64,000 nucleotides of DNA from CBDCRK01 sp965220955 (GTDB taxonomy: Bacteria > Desulfobacterota > Binatia > Bin18 > CBDCRK01): positions 191,443 through 255,442 of the forward strand of contig CBDCRK010000035.1 of assembly GCA_965220955.1 (NCBI GenBank), given 5' to 3'. Under the pieces are notes generated by a model that made no database searches, had not been told where the DNA came from, and was given only the letters and a program-made list of their open reading frames with translations. Made by a program: the position numbers and the translations under genes. Shown here in pieces: positions 52,076 to 61,499 of the stretch. The stretch's first letter is position 1. The number at the start of each line of letters is the position of its first letter.

Positions 52076-53536
52076 TCACGCTTTTGGCCAGCGCTCCACC
52101 ACTACCTTCTTCTCCGTATAAAACTCAACCGCATCACGACCCTGCCCATGCAGGTCACCAAAGAAGCTATCTTTCCACCCGGAAAAGGGGAAGAAGGCCA
52201 TAGGCGCGGCCACCCCTACGTTTATGCCCAAGTTGCCAACCTGGGCTTCATAGCGGAATTTACGGGCAGCAGCTCCACTACGTGTAAACAGACAGGCCAT
52301 GTTGCCATAATTATGGCGGTTAACCAGGGCCAGGGCTTGGTCAATGTTGTTGGCATGCATCAAACCCAGCACCGGCCCAAAGATTTCGGTCTTGGCAATC
52401 TGGCTGTCCAGATTCACATCCTCAATGATTGTGGGCTTAAGGAAGTAGCCCTTCTCGTAGCTGGGAATAAGCGCATTACGGCCGTCTACCACCAGCTTGG
52501 CTCCTTCTTGCTCCCCGGTTTGGATCAAACTCTCAATTCGGCTCTTGCTTTCTGCCCGAATAACCGGTCCCATCTCTACCCCTTCGTCCAGCCCATAACC
52601 CACCTTGCGGGAAGCTGCCACTTCGGTCATGGCCTGGGTAAATGGACGTCTGGCTTCGCCCACCGTAATGGCCAGCGAAGCGGCCAGACAACGCTGCCCC
52701 GCGCAACCCAAAGCAGATTCAGCAGCCACACGAATAACTTCTTCCAAGTCAGCATCCGGCAAGATAATGAGCGGGTTTTTGGCGCCAGCCTGGCATTGGG
52801 CGCGCTTGCCGTTGGCCGTGGCCCGGCCATAGACATACTTGGCCACAGGGGTGGAGCCCACAAAGCTGATTGCTCGCACCTGGGGATGATCAAGCAGCGC
52901 ATCAACAGTCTCTTTGCTACCGTTAACCAAATTAACCACGCCCTTAGGTAAGCCGGTCTGCCCCATCAACTCAAAGAGCCGTTGTGCCGTCATGGGCGTT
53001 TTGTCCGAGGGTTTGAGAACAAAAGTGTTGCCGCAGGCAATAGCGTAGGGGAGAAACCACAGGGGGATCATGCCCGGGAAATTAAAGGGAGTGATGGCTG
53101 CCACAACGCCGACCGGCTGACGAATCAGAGTTTCGTCAATACCCCGAGAGATGTCTTCGCTGTAGTATCCCTGCATCAAGGTGGGGATGCCGCAGGCAAC
53201 CTCTACATTTTCTATGCCGCGGCGCAGCTCGCCAACCGACTCCGTGTAGGTCTTGCCGCACTCGTTGGTTAGGGTGCGTGCCAGATTATCAAGATTCTCT
53301 TCGAGTAGGCTTTTTAGTTTAAACAGGTATTGCACCCGCTCTGTAGCGGGAGTCTGTCGCCATTCGACAAAAGTGTCAGCGGCTGCCTGAACTGCGGCAT
53401 CTACCTCAGCCGCCGGGGACAGTGGCATGGTAGCCAGTACCTCAGCCGTGGCAGGATTAATAATATCCAGGTGCTCCCCGGCACTGGAGCGGCACCATTC
53501 TCCATGAATGTAATTGAGGAGTTGGGGGTTGGTCAT
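52076..53536 (-). CDS. mmsA: CoA-acylating methylmalonate-semialdehyde dehydrogenase
   Basis: A 486-residue aldehyde dehydrogenase of the MmsA/IolA branch, which converts methylmalonate (or malonate) semialdehyde with NAD and CoA to propionyl- (acetyl-)CoA and CO2. It opens LLNYIHGEWCRSSAGEHLDI, has PFNFPGMIPLWFLPYAIACG near 150, SFVGSTPVAKYVYGRATANG near 225, and the nucleophile in GCAGQRCLAASLAI (Cys near 280). The IPLWF segment and the GQRC motif separate it from non-CoA ALDHs. It ends in the valine or myo-inositol pathway in other bacteria. ATG 53536. It follows the alcohol dehydrogenase gene by 28 bases; the pair could oxidise a 3-hydroxyacid. Confidence 0.92.
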   Translation of the reverse strand: MTNPQLLNYIHGEWCRSSAGEHLDIINPATAEVLATMPLSPAAEVDAAVQAAADTFVEWRQTPATERVQYLFKLKSLLEENLDNLARTLTNECGKTYTESVGELRRGIENVEVACGIPTLMQGYYSEDISRGIDETLIRQPVGVVAAITPFNFPGMIPLWFLPYAIACGNTFVLKPSDKTPMTAQRLFELMGQTGLPKGVVNLVNGSKETVDALLDHPQVRAISFVGSTPVAKYVYGRATANGKRAQCQAGAKNPLIILPDADLEEVIRVAAESALGCAGQRCLAASLAITVGEARRPFTQAMTEVAASRKVGYGLDEGVEMGPVIRAESKSRIESLIQTGEQEGAKLVVDGRNALIPSYEKGYFLKPTIIEDVNLDSQIAKTEIFGPVLGLMHANNIDQALALVNRHNYGNMACLFTRSGAAARKFRYEAQVGNLGINVGVAAPMAFFPFSGWKDSFFGDLHGQGRDAVEFYTEKKVVVERWPKA

Positions 53537-53564
53537 GGTCTTTTCTCCTATTTCTTAGAGGGGG

Positions 53565-54665
53565 TTAGGCCATGGTAACAATAGCGCGCCCAATAATCTC
53601 ACCACGGTTAAGCGCGGTATAGGCTTCGTCGGCCTGTTCCAAGCGGTACCGACGGGTAATGGGCTGGGACGCGCTCACCTGCCCGCGTGCCGCCAATGCT
53701 AGTAACTCGGGCAAGTCGGTGCGGACACGGCTGCCGTAGGAACCCATCAGCTGGATGCCGCGTCGCACCAGGCGGGTGATTTCAATGCCCGCGGTGGTAG
53801 TACCGGGAGCAATACCAATCACCACCATCCGCCCGCCGTCGCATGTCATCATGAAGGCGTTCACTACTGTCTCCGGGCGGCCCAGGGCTTCGATGGCCAC
53901 ATCAACGCCACGGCCGTTAGTGAGGGTGTTGACCGCAGCAATCGCGTCTCCTTGGGCGGCGTTCACCGTGTGGGTTGCCCCCAGTTCTTTAGCTGCCTCC
54001 AGTTTATCATTGCGTATGTCTACGGCAATAATCTGGCTGGCGCCAAAGGCCCTGGCAATCTGGATAACGTTGGAGCCCACACCCCCTACGCCTACCACTG
54101 CTACCGTGTCATTGGGCTGTACTCTGGCCTGATTCTTTACCGCGCCGTAGGCTGTCATCATGGCACAGCCAAGGATGCAGGCATCGGGCAGAGGTACGTT
54201 GGCGGGAGCGGGAAACACATCACTGGCCGGAACAACTGCGTATTCGGCCAGTCCCCCCATGCTGTACATGGCCAGCGACGAGCCATCGGAACGGTTTAGA
54301 CGGCTTTCGCCATCATAGAGCGTTCCTTTCAGGCGGTTCATGGCAAAGAAGGTCTCGCAGAGATCGTCCCGCCCGCGCACACAGTAATAGCAGAAACCGC
54401 ACGGCATAATGAAGCTACACACCACAGCGTCTCCAGGCTGTGGTGTCTTGACATCAGGGGCAACCTCATTGACAACGCCGGAAATTTCGTGACCCAAGAC
54501 ACAGGGCAGGGGGAATTTCACTTCGCCCTTGACAACATGTAGATCCGTGTGACAGACACCACACGCAGTGACTTTAACCAGAACCTCGCCGGTCTTAGGC
54601 TGCGGCCTCGGAATTTCTTCAATGGTAAGCTGACCACCGACTTCTGAGAGAATTACGGCTTTCAT
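53565..54665 (-). CDS. Zinc-dependent alcohol dehydrogenase
   Basis: A 366-residue medium-chain dehydrogenase. Catalytic zinc ligands are Cys/His in ACGVCHTDLHVV and GHEISG; the structural zinc site is CGFCYYCVRGRDDLC. The NAD(P) fold has VGVGGVGSNVIQIARAFGAS, and IAVDIRNDKLEAAKELGATH (Asp after strand 2) favours NAD. The end is RGEIIGRAIVTMA. Start chosen at 54665 (MKAVILSEVGG, AGGAGG ten bases upstream); a Met three residues earlier is too close to the ribosome site. It is just upstream of mmsA on the same strand. Substrate not determinable. Confidence 0.92.
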   Translation of the reverse strand: MKAVILSEVGGQLTIEEIPRPQPKTGEVLVKVTACGVCHTDLHVVKGEVKFPLPCVLGHEISGVVNEVAPDVKTPQPGDAVVCSFIMPCGFCYYCVRGRDDLCETFFAMNRLKGTLYDGESRLNRSDGSSLAMYSMGGLAEYAVVPASDVFPAPANVPLPDACILGCAMMTAYGAVKNQARVQPNDTVAVVGVGGVGSNVIQIARAFGASQIIAVDIRNDKLEAAKELGATHTVNAAQGDAIAAVNTLTNGRGVDVAIEALGRPETVVNAFMMTCDGGRMVVIGIAPGTTTAGIEITRLVRRGIQLMGSYGSRVRTDLPELLALAARGQVSASQPITRRYRLEQADEAYTALNRGEIIGRAIVTMA

Positions 54666-54807
54666 GATGGGCATTCCTCCTCATCTGGCAAGCGCTGAGG
54701 GTTTAGCTCTGCTTTATCATGATAAGAGCCTGTACGAAAACCCTTTCTCCCTCATTCTGACCCTCTCCCCCAGGGACAAGGGAAATAAAAGATGACTATC
54801 AACTACC

Positions 54808-54835
54808 CCCTCTCCCGCAAGAGCGCGGGAGAGGG
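54808..54835. repeat. CCCTCTCCCGC hairpin
   Basis: CCCTCTCCCGC (54808-54818) pairs perfectly with GCGGGAGAGGG (54825-54835). Its arms are identical to those at 47198-47225. It lies between the divergent alcohol dehydrogenase and XRE genes. Confidence 0.65.
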
Positions 54836-54971
54836 CTGGGGTGAGGGTTCCATAACTATGAGATCCTGTCCACCAGCTAGAGTGCTTATAATTAAGTTCA
54901 TTCTCTCTTGACATTTTGTCTGCTGTTAGCTATCTGAATGGCGAACAAAAAGCGAATACAGGGCACAAAAC

Positions 54972-55346
54972 ATGCAGCAACGTTTAGGTGACATCATCAA
55001 CCAAGAGCGTCGGAAACGAGGCCTTAGTCTGCGTCAGTTGGTTAAGCGAATCAAAAAAGAGGATGGTAATTCTATTACTCCCCAGTATCTCAATGACATT
55101 GAATTTAACCGTCGTATCCCTTCTCCCCATGTGCTTCGAGAGCTGGCACGAGAGCTGAGTCAGGACCCCGACATGTTTCTGATGCTGGCTGGGGCAGAGA
55201 CAGAGGTAATGCGAGAATACCTCAAGGAGCATCCGCAGCAACAAAGAGAAATCATTCAGCTCTTTCGTACTGCGCAAAAGCGGGGGTTTGAGGATTGGGA
55301 AAGACTCAGGAAAATTGTGGAGAAGAGCAAAAAGGACGGCAAATGA
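54972..55346 (+). CDS. XRE-family transcriptional regulator
   Basis: A 124-residue protein with an N-terminal helix-turn-helix (residues 1-65): MQQRLGDIINQERRKRGLSL, RQLVKRIKKEDGNSITPQYL, NDIEFNRRIPSPHVLRELAR; the ITPQYLNDIEFNRR segment is the recognition helix. The C-terminal half is helical and charged and may mediate dimerisation. It stands 140 bases upstream of cas3 in the same direction and could regulate the CRISPR-Cas operon, though such regulators are more often paired with a metallopeptidase or toxin gene. Its stop overlaps a 17-codon ORF (ATGATGGCACAG..., ends 55396), the likely stub of a lost partner. Confidence 0.85.
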   Translation: MQQRLGDIINQERRKRGLSLRQLVKRIKKEDGNSITPQYLNDIEFNRRIPSPHVLRELARELSQDPDMFLMLAGAETEVMREYLKEHPQQQREIIQLFRTAQKRGFEDWERLRKIVEKSKKDGK

Positions 55347-55489
55347 TGGCACAGTTCATTCCTGACCGTGTAGGTGATCTTTTGTGGCGTCCCTAGACCT
55401 CCTCACCGGCTTGATTGAAGCCCACGCGGAGCGGCTGGATCTTACGAAGAATCCGTATGAGAGACATTGTGGAGACAGGAAATCGAGTG
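55343..55489 (+). other. Stub ORFs between XRE gene and cas3
   Basis: ATG 55343 overlaps the XRE stop and reads MMAQFIPDRVGDLLWRP before TAG at 55394. In another frame GTG 55384 gives SLDLLTGLIEAHAERLDL and NPYERHCGDRKSSDE with a stop at 55495, overlapping the cas3 start. Neither is recognised; together they may be the remains of a gene that lay between the regulator and cas3, or the CRISPR operon leader. Confidence 0.3.
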
Positions 55490-57979
55490 ATGAATAGCAA
55501 TACTTTCTCTTACATTGCACATCGAAGGAAGCAGGATGGAGCCGTACAAAGTCTCGAAGAGCATTTGTTGGGTGTTGCTGAAATAGCCAAATCATTCGCC
55601 ACAAAGATTGGCCTTGAGGAGCAAGGTGAGCTTATCGGGTTGCTTCATGATTTGGGAAAGTACAGCAAGCAGTTCCAGACTTATCTCCAGTCTTCGATTG
55701 GTATGATTGACCCAGATGAAGATGACTTTGTCGATGCCCGAGGGCTGAGGGGAAAGGTTGACCACTCTACCGCAGGGGCTCAATTCGTCTGGGAAGAATT
55801 ATCAAAGCGAGGCCGGACAGGACAGGTTGTTGGACAAATTCTGGCTCTCTGCATTGCTTCACACCATTCTGGGCTCATCGACTGCTTGTCCTCTGACACC
55901 AACAGTCTTGGTGAAGATACATTCACAAGACGGATGCAAAAATCTGACGACCGGACTCATCTGCGGGAGGTCAAGGCCAACATGGATGAGCGAGTAGCCA
56001 AGCGATTCGATGAGTTGGTGAGTGGTTCGAGCCTCATCGACGAACTCGTTCAGTCGGTGAGGGCTTTAGCTGAAAATAACAAGACAAGTGAGGGAATAAC
56101 CCGTTTCAAAATCGGTCTGCTGACCCGCTTTCTGTTCAGTACTCTTATTGACGCAGACCGGACCGACACCATTGATTTCGAGAACCCTAGAGCCGCGAAG
56201 AAACGGCTAAAAGGAATATATGCGGAGTGGCGTGTCCTGATTGACCGGCTAGAGGAGCATTTGCAGGGGTTTACTAGCGCGCGCTCAATTGACCCTATCA
56301 GACGGCGTATATCAGACCAATGTCGAAAGAGTGCGGTTCGAGACAAGGGCGTATACACGTTGACCGTTCCAACAGGCGGCGGCAAGACGCTTGCGAGTCT
56401 TCGGTTTGCTCTTCATCACGCGAAAAGACATGGAATAGACCGAATATTCTACTTTATCCCCTTCACTTCCATCATTGACCAGAACGCTGATGTTGTCCGA
56501 AAAATTCTCGAACCATCTGACCCTGGTATTGAGAGGGGAAGTATTGTTCTTGAGCATCACTCGAACATTACCCCTGAAATACAAACGTGGAAGAGTAAAA
56601 TCTTATCCGAGAATTGGGACGCTCCCGTTATTTTCACCACCAATGTCCAATTCTTAGAGACGCTATTCGGGTTTGGTACTCGTAGTGTGCGGCGAATGCA
56701 CCAGTTAGCGAATTCCGTACTCATCTTTGACGAAATCCAAACACTTCCCATCAATTGTATTCACCTCTTCTGCAATGCGATCAATTTCCTTGTCGAGCAC
56801 TGCGGAAGTACCGTCGTATTATGTACAGCAACACAGCCACTATTAGATCAAGTAGAGGAGTCAAAAGGCCGACTGCATAGCGCGGCTGATAGCGATATCA
56901 TGTCAGAGGCAGGAGCGCTTTTTGTCGATTTGAAGCGTGTTGAGGTTATCGACAGTCGAAAGTCTGGTGGCTGGACAAATGAAGAACTTGCCGGTCTCGC
57001 CTTACAAGAGGTGAGCCGAAGCAAGAAGAAGAATTGCCTAGTTATTGTGAATACCAAGCGGTCAGCGCAGGATATATACGATATTTGCCACAGTAAGAGC
57101 GATTCACCTGTTTATCATCTCAGCACCAATATGTGTGCAGCGCATCGCCGGAAGAAGCTAGAAGAAATCCGTGCCTGTCTTGAGGCCGAGAAACCCCTTG
57201 TGTGTATTAGCACCCAACTTATCGAGGCTGGCGTCGATATCGATTTTGGAGTCGTCATCCGATTCTTGGCAGGACTTGATTCCATTGCACAAGCAGCAGG
57301 TCGGTGCAATCGACACGGGCGCCCTGAACGAGGCCGTGTCCACGTTGTGAACCCAAGGGAGGAAAGTATCGACTTACTGAAGGATATCAAGAGGGGTAGG
57401 GATGATGCTGCGAGAGTATTCAACGAGTACGAGGAAGACCCTTCCAGATTTAACCATGATCTCCTTAGCCCAAAGGCAATTAGACAGTATTTTCAATACT
57501 ACTTTTTCGACAGACGTGGGGACATGGCGTACTCAGCTCCAGCCAAGTCGCTTGGCCATGATGATACTCTGCTCAATCTCCTCTCTGACAATCCAAAGGC
57601 GGTAGAAGAATTTCGGCGTTGCAATGGAAGATACCCTAACTTGTACCTCCGTCAATCCTTTATGGCCGCTGCTAAAGAGTTTCGGGCAATAAATGCCCCG
57701 ACAAGGGGCGTAATTGTGCCATATGGAGAGCGGGGGAAGGATATCATTAATGGGCTATGCGCTGCATTTGAGCCGGAAAAGCAGTTCGATCTTCTGCACG
57801 AAGCGCAGCTGTACACAGTCAACGTTTTTCCAAACGAGCTACAGCGCTTACGAGAATCCGGTGCTGTACGGGAAGTCCAGGAGGGTACGGACATTCTGTA
57901 TCTTGATGCTCGTTATTACAGCCAGGAGTTTGGGCTGAGCCTGACGCCCAGCGGGGAAATGGAGGTTCTACATGTCTGA
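55490..57979 (+). CDS. cas3: CRISPR-associated helicase-nuclease Cas3 (type I-C)
   Basis: An 829-residue Cas3. The N-terminal HD nuclease has EEHLLGVAE (His25), LLHDLGKYSKQF (His53-Asp54) and ASHHSGL; the SF2 helicase has Walker A TVPTGGGKTLASLR, the Walker B variant FDEIQTL in place of DExH, and motifs CISTQLIEAGVDIDF and AAGRCNRHG. It unwinds and degrades the non-target strand of DNA bound by Cascade. ATG 55490 starts just before the HD homology; the frame is open 25 codons earlier without a ribosome site. It overlaps cas5 by 8 bases. First gene of the locus, transcribed rightward. Confidence 0.95.
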   Translation: MNSNTFSYIAHRRKQDGAVQSLEEHLLGVAEIAKSFATKIGLEEQGELIGLLHDLGKYSKQFQTYLQSSIGMIDPDEDDFVDARGLRGKVDHSTAGAQFVWEELSKRGRTGQVVGQILALCIASHHSGLIDCLSSDTNSLGEDTFTRRMQKSDDRTHLREVKANMDERVAKRFDELVSGSSLIDELVQSVRALAENNKTSEGITRFKIGLLTRFLFSTLIDADRTDTIDFENPRAAKKRLKGIYAEWRVLIDRLEEHLQGFTSARSIDPIRRRISDQCRKSAVRDKGVYTLTVPTGGGKTLASLRFALHHAKRHGIDRIFYFIPFTSIIDQNADVVRKILEPSDPGIERGSIVLEHHSNITPEIQTWKSKILSENWDAPVIFTTNVQFLETLFGFGTRSVRRMHQLANSVLIFDEIQTLPINCIHLFCNAINFLVEHCGSTVVLCTATQPLLDQVEESKGRLHSAADSDIMSEAGALFVDLKRVEVIDSRKSGGWTNEELAGLALQEVSRSKKKNCLVIVNTKRSAQDIYDICHSKSDSPVYHLSTNMCAAHRRKKLEEIRACLEAEKPLVCISTQLIEAGVDIDFGVVIRFLAGLDSIAQAAGRCNRHGRPERGRVHVVNPREESIDLLKDIKRGRDDAARVFNEYEEDPSRFNHDLLSPKAIRQYFQYYFFDRRGDMAYSAPAKSLGHDDTLLNLLSDNPKAVEEFRRCNGRYPNLYLRQSFMAAAKEFRAINAPTRGVIVPYGERGKDIINGLCAAFEPEKQFDLLHEAQLYTVNVFPNELQRLRESGAVREVQEGTDILYLDARYYSQEFGLSLTPSGEMEVLHV

Positions 57980-58700
57980 TTTGGCGAGAAGTAGTATTGA
58001 ATTCCGCGTATGGGGGAAATTCGCGCTTTTCACCGATCCTCTGACCAAGATTGGCGGAGAAAAGTGCTCGTATCACATCCCAACCTACGAAGCGCTCAAA
58101 GGCATTACCAAGTCCATCTATTGGAAGCCTACGCTAATCTGGGTCATTGACGAAGCGCGCATCATGAAGCGCATTCGTACCCAGACGAAAGGGACGAAGC
58201 CGTTAGAGTATAGTGGTGGAAATACGCTGGCCATCTATACCTTTCTGGCAGATGTCGAATATCAGGTGAAGGCGCATTTTGAGTGGAACCCGCACCGTCC
58301 AGAGCTTGCGGATGACCGCAATGAGGTAAAGCACCACATTATTGCTCAACGCATGCTGGAGCGCGGAGGGCGGCAGGATATTTTCCTTGGGACTCGCGAT
58401 TGCCAGGGGTACGTTGAACCCTGTGAATTTGGCTCTGGACATGGGCATTACGACAACTCTGACGAACTTGCGTATGGCGTGATGTTTCACGGGTTTGATT
58501 ACCCCGATGAGACAGGAGAACACAAGCTCCACACTCGTTTTTGGCGACCAACGATGGTCGATGGCGTAATCCGCTTCGTACGGCCAGAGGACTGCAAGAT
58601 TAGAAAGTTTGTCCAGGAGATGCCAGCGAAGGAGTTTGAGAGGAACAGAAATTTTCTTGATGTGCAATCTGAATTAACTCGCTTGGAGAGCCGATCATGA
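57972..58700 (+). CDS. cas5c: Cas5c (Cas5d) crRNA endonuclease, type I-C
   Basis: A 242-residue RAMP protein. In type I-C, Cas5 replaces Cas6: it cuts pre-crRNA at the base of the repeat hairpin and stays bound to the 5' handle. The N-terminal FRVWGKFALFTDPLTKIGGE and SYHIPTYEALKGITKSIYWK match the family; Tyr in the first, and the Lys-His pair in DRNEVKHHIIAQ fit its Tyr/Lys/His active site. GHGHYDNSDELAYGVMFHG lies in the C-terminal part. Overlaps cas3 (8 bases) and cas8c (ATGA). Translationally coupled. Confidence 0.93.
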   Translation: MSDLARSSIEFRVWGKFALFTDPLTKIGGEKCSYHIPTYEALKGITKSIYWKPTLIWVIDEARIMKRIRTQTKGTKPLEYSGGNTLAIYTFLADVEYQVKAHFEWNPHRPELADDRNEVKHHIIAQRMLERGGRQDIFLGTRDCQGYVEPCEFGSGHGHYDNSDELAYGVMFHGFDYPDETGEHKLHTRFWRPTMVDGVIRFVRPEDCKIRKFVQEMPAKEFERNRNFLDVQSELTRLESRS

Positions 58701-60625
58701 GCTGGATTCAAAAACTCTATGAGACTTACGATCAATGTGCCGGGGCGCCCCAATTTGCCGATGCAGAACCATCGCTGTTGCCGATTTGTCATGTCACTCA
58801 GAATGCACAGATTGAAATTGTACTTGATGACCAAGGAAATTTCCTGGGGGCGCGCGCGCAGGTTATCGAAAAGGGCAATGATCAAAAGACTATTGTTCCG
58901 TGCACGGAAGATTCTGGTGGAAGAGCAGGGAGGAAGCCTGTCAATCATCCTCTATGCGACAAGCTTCAGTATGTGGCTGGTGACTATTTGGATTTTGGCG
59001 GTGACGTGACATCTGGCTTCTTAAAAAACCCGACCGAGCCGCACCAATCTTATCTGGCTCTATTGTCCGACTGGGTTAACTCGTCTTCCAGCCATCCGAA
59101 GTTAGCTGCCATCTATCAGTACGTCCAAAAAACCCGGGTAATCGGTGATCTCGTTCGGGAAAAAATCTTGCCTCTTAATCGCGAAGGGAAACTATTGAAG
59201 GAATGGAGTGGCGACCAGAAGGATGCACCAAAGATTTTTAAGGCTATGCCTGGTGGGCAAAGCCCAGAAAACGCCTTCATTCGATGGAGGGTTGAAACAC
59301 CAGGAGATCCACTCTCTGCAACGTGGGAAGACCGGGCATTGATGAATGCCTGGATAGGCTTCGATGCCAGCCAGAACCAAGCCCCGGGACTTTGCATGGT
59401 TACAGGGAAGACGGTGCTATTGGCTAGAAATCATCCGAAAAGATTGAGGCATGGCGGAGACGGTGCCAAGCTAATTTCTTCCAATGATACCAGTGGATTT
59501 ACTTTTCTTGGCCGCTTTGTTGATGCAGACCAAGCATGCAGCATCGGGTTTGATGTTACACAAAAAGCCCATAACGCTTTACGCTGGCTGATTGGACGAC
59601 AAGCATCCCGCAATGGGGATCAAGTGGTTGTGGCGTGGGCAGTGTCAGGGAAACCTATTCCCGACCCGTTCGCGAGATCCCCTGAGCTATTTGGCATTGA
59701 ATCAGATCAACACCAGGAGGAACCGGGATTTCATGGAGATGCGGGACAGGCGTTCGGAAGGAGGCTGGCCAGGCTTATTGCCGGCTATCAGGCAAAACTT
59801 GGTTCGACAAATGAAATTGTCGTTATGGGTCTAGACTCCGCGACACCGGGGCGCATGGCGATCACGTTCTACCGCGAATTGACCGGCTCGGAATTACTTG
59901 AGCGCGTTCAGTCCTGGCATGAAAACGTGGCGTGGCACCAGTACTATTCCAAGGAAATACGCTTTGTAGGTGCACCGTCTCCCAAAGACATTGCAGAAGC
60001 CGCCTTTGGGCATCGATTGGACGACAAACTTTGTAAAGCAACGGTGGAGCGACTACTTCCCTGCATCATTGATGGACAGCCGATACCGCGTGACCTTGTG
60101 GAATCGGCGGTACGCAGAACATGCAACCGGGTAGGTCTTGAAAATTGGGAATGGGAAAAGAATCTGGGCATCGCTTGCTCCTTGTTCAGGGGCTACTTCA
60201 TTGAAAGGAATTACCAGATGTCGTTAGAACCGAATCGAACCACACGCGATTACTTGTATGGCCGTCTATTAGCAATCGCGGAACATATCGAAGACCGTGC
60301 GCTGTATCTCGCTGGTGAAAGACGGGATACCAGTGCGGCCAAGCTTATGCAGCGTTTTGCTGATCACCCCTACTCAACTTGGAGAACCATAGAGGTCTCG
60401 TTAGTGCCCTATAAAACTCGTTTGCGCGCTAGACGCTCATCGTTCCTGAATCAAATGGAAAGACAGCTTGATGAAGTCGTTGGAGCGTTTCAGGAGCAGG
60501 ACTTTACAGACGAACGACGGCTTTCTGGGGAATTCCTGCTTGGGTATCACTGCCAACGGCAGGCATTATGGGCCAAGCCAGAAGTAGAAACAGATGAAGA
60601 GGATATCGACAATGAAACTGATTAA
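58697..60625 (+). CDS. cas8c: Cas8c (Csd1), large subunit of type I-C Cascade
   Basis: A 642-residue Csd1-family protein that forms the PAM-recognising large subunit. MSWIQKLYETYDQCAGAPQF opens it; NHPLCDKLQYVAGDYLDFGG, SATWEDRALMNAWIGFDASQ, GLCMVTGKTVLLARNHPKRL and FTFLGRFVDADQACSIGFDV are typical, as is DFTDERRLSGEFLLGYHCQR near the end. An internal start can produce a small Cas11c in type I-C systems; candidate Met codons exist in the last quarter (e.g. near 60217), but I cannot prove use. ATGA overlap with cas5c. Confidence 0.93.
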   Translation: MSWIQKLYETYDQCAGAPQFADAEPSLLPICHVTQNAQIEIVLDDQGNFLGARAQVIEKGNDQKTIVPCTEDSGGRAGRKPVNHPLCDKLQYVAGDYLDFGGDVTSGFLKNPTEPHQSYLALLSDWVNSSSSHPKLAAIYQYVQKTRVIGDLVREKILPLNREGKLLKEWSGDQKDAPKIFKAMPGGQSPENAFIRWRVETPGDPLSATWEDRALMNAWIGFDASQNQAPGLCMVTGKTVLLARNHPKRLRHGGDGAKLISSNDTSGFTFLGRFVDADQACSIGFDVTQKAHNALRWLIGRQASRNGDQVVVAWAVSGKPIPDPFARSPELFGIESDQHQEEPGFHGDAGQAFGRRLARLIAGYQAKLGSTNEIVVMGLDSATPGRMAITFYRELTGSELLERVQSWHENVAWHQYYSKEIRFVGAPSPKDIAEAAFGHRLDDKLCKATVERLLPCIIDGQPIPRDLVESAVRRTCNRVGLENWEWEKNLGIACSLFRGYFIERNYQMSLEPNRTTRDYLYGRLLAIAEHIEDRALYLAGERRDTSAAKLMQRFADHPYSTWRTIEVSLVPYKTRLRARRSSFLNQMERQLDEVVGAFQEQDFTDERRLSGEFLLGYHCQRQALWAKPEVETDEEDIDNETD

Positions 60626-60634
60626 GGAGGAAAT

Positions 60635-61483
60635 ATGACTATGTTACAGCAAAAGGTTGATTTCGCCGTTATCTTACGGGTTAATAATGCGAATCCCAAC
60701 GGTGACCCTCTTAACGGCAACCGGCCTCGTACGGATTATGAGGGACTCGGCGAAATAACTGATGTATGCCTCAAGCGTAAAATTAGAGACAGGCTTCTGG
60801 AAAATGGCCATTCGATTTTTGTGCAGTCGGACGATAGGAAGGTCGATGACGCGAAAAGCCTTCGAGCGAGGGCCGATGCCTCTCTTGGGAATAAACTTGG
60901 ATCTAGTGATACGGCCAAACTAGCTTGCGAGAAATGGTTCGATGTTCGTGCTTTCGGCCAGCTTTTTGCGTTTAAGTCAAACAAAAAAGGGAAGAAGAAA
61001 GACGAGAGTGATGATGGAGACACAGGCGTTTCCATTGGTATACGCGGACCTGTCACTGTCCAGTCTGCTTTCAGCGTTGAGCCTGTCAGCATTACGAGTA
61101 CGCAGATTACAAAAAGCGTGAGTGGCGAGGGCGATGGCAGCAAGCGTAGTTCTGACACGATGGGTATGAAGCATCGTGTGGATCACGGTATTTATGTCTT
61201 TTTCGGCAGCATGAACCCACAGCTAGCGGAGAAAACGGGATTTAGCGACGCGGACGCAGAAGCCATCAAGCAGGTGCTGCCACGACTATTCGAGAACGAT
61301 GGTTCATCCGCCAGACCGGAAGGAAGCATGGAGGTGTGCAAAGCCGTCTGGTGGCAACACAGTTGCAAAGCGGGACAGTATTCCTCCGCTAAGGTTCACC
61401 GCACGTTGTCCGTTAAACCTGATGGTGGTTACGAGCTGGCCAGCCTCGACGGCCTAAGACCTGAAGAACTCGACGGTTTTTGA
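60635..61483 (+). CDS. cas7: Cas7 (Csd2), crRNA-backbone subunit
   Basis: A 282-residue RAMP-fold Cas7 of type I-C, several copies of which bind the spacer part of crRNA. VDFAVILRVNNANPNGDPLN with NGNRPRTDYEGLGEITDVCL, a lysine-rich KSNKKGKKKDESDDG insert near 115, and RGPVTVQSAFSVEPVSITST are the signature. The end is SLDGLRPEELDGF. TAAGGAGGAAAT precedes ATG 60635, the strongest ribosome site in the operon, as expected for the most abundant subunit. Stop TGA is followed directly by TAG. Confidence 0.94.
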   Translation: MTMLQQKVDFAVILRVNNANPNGDPLNGNRPRTDYEGLGEITDVCLKRKIRDRLLENGHSIFVQSDDRKVDDAKSLRARADASLGNKLGSSDTAKLACEKWFDVRAFGQLFAFKSNKKGKKKDESDDGDTGVSIGIRGPVTVQSAFSVEPVSITSTQITKSVSGEGDGSKRSSDTMGMKHRVDHGIYVFFGSMNPQLAEKTGFSDADAEAIKQVLPRLFENDGSSARPEGSMEVCKAVWWQHSCKAGQYSSAKVHRTLSVKPDGGYELASLDGLRPEELDGF

Positions 61484-61499
61484 TAGACACAGTATCGCT

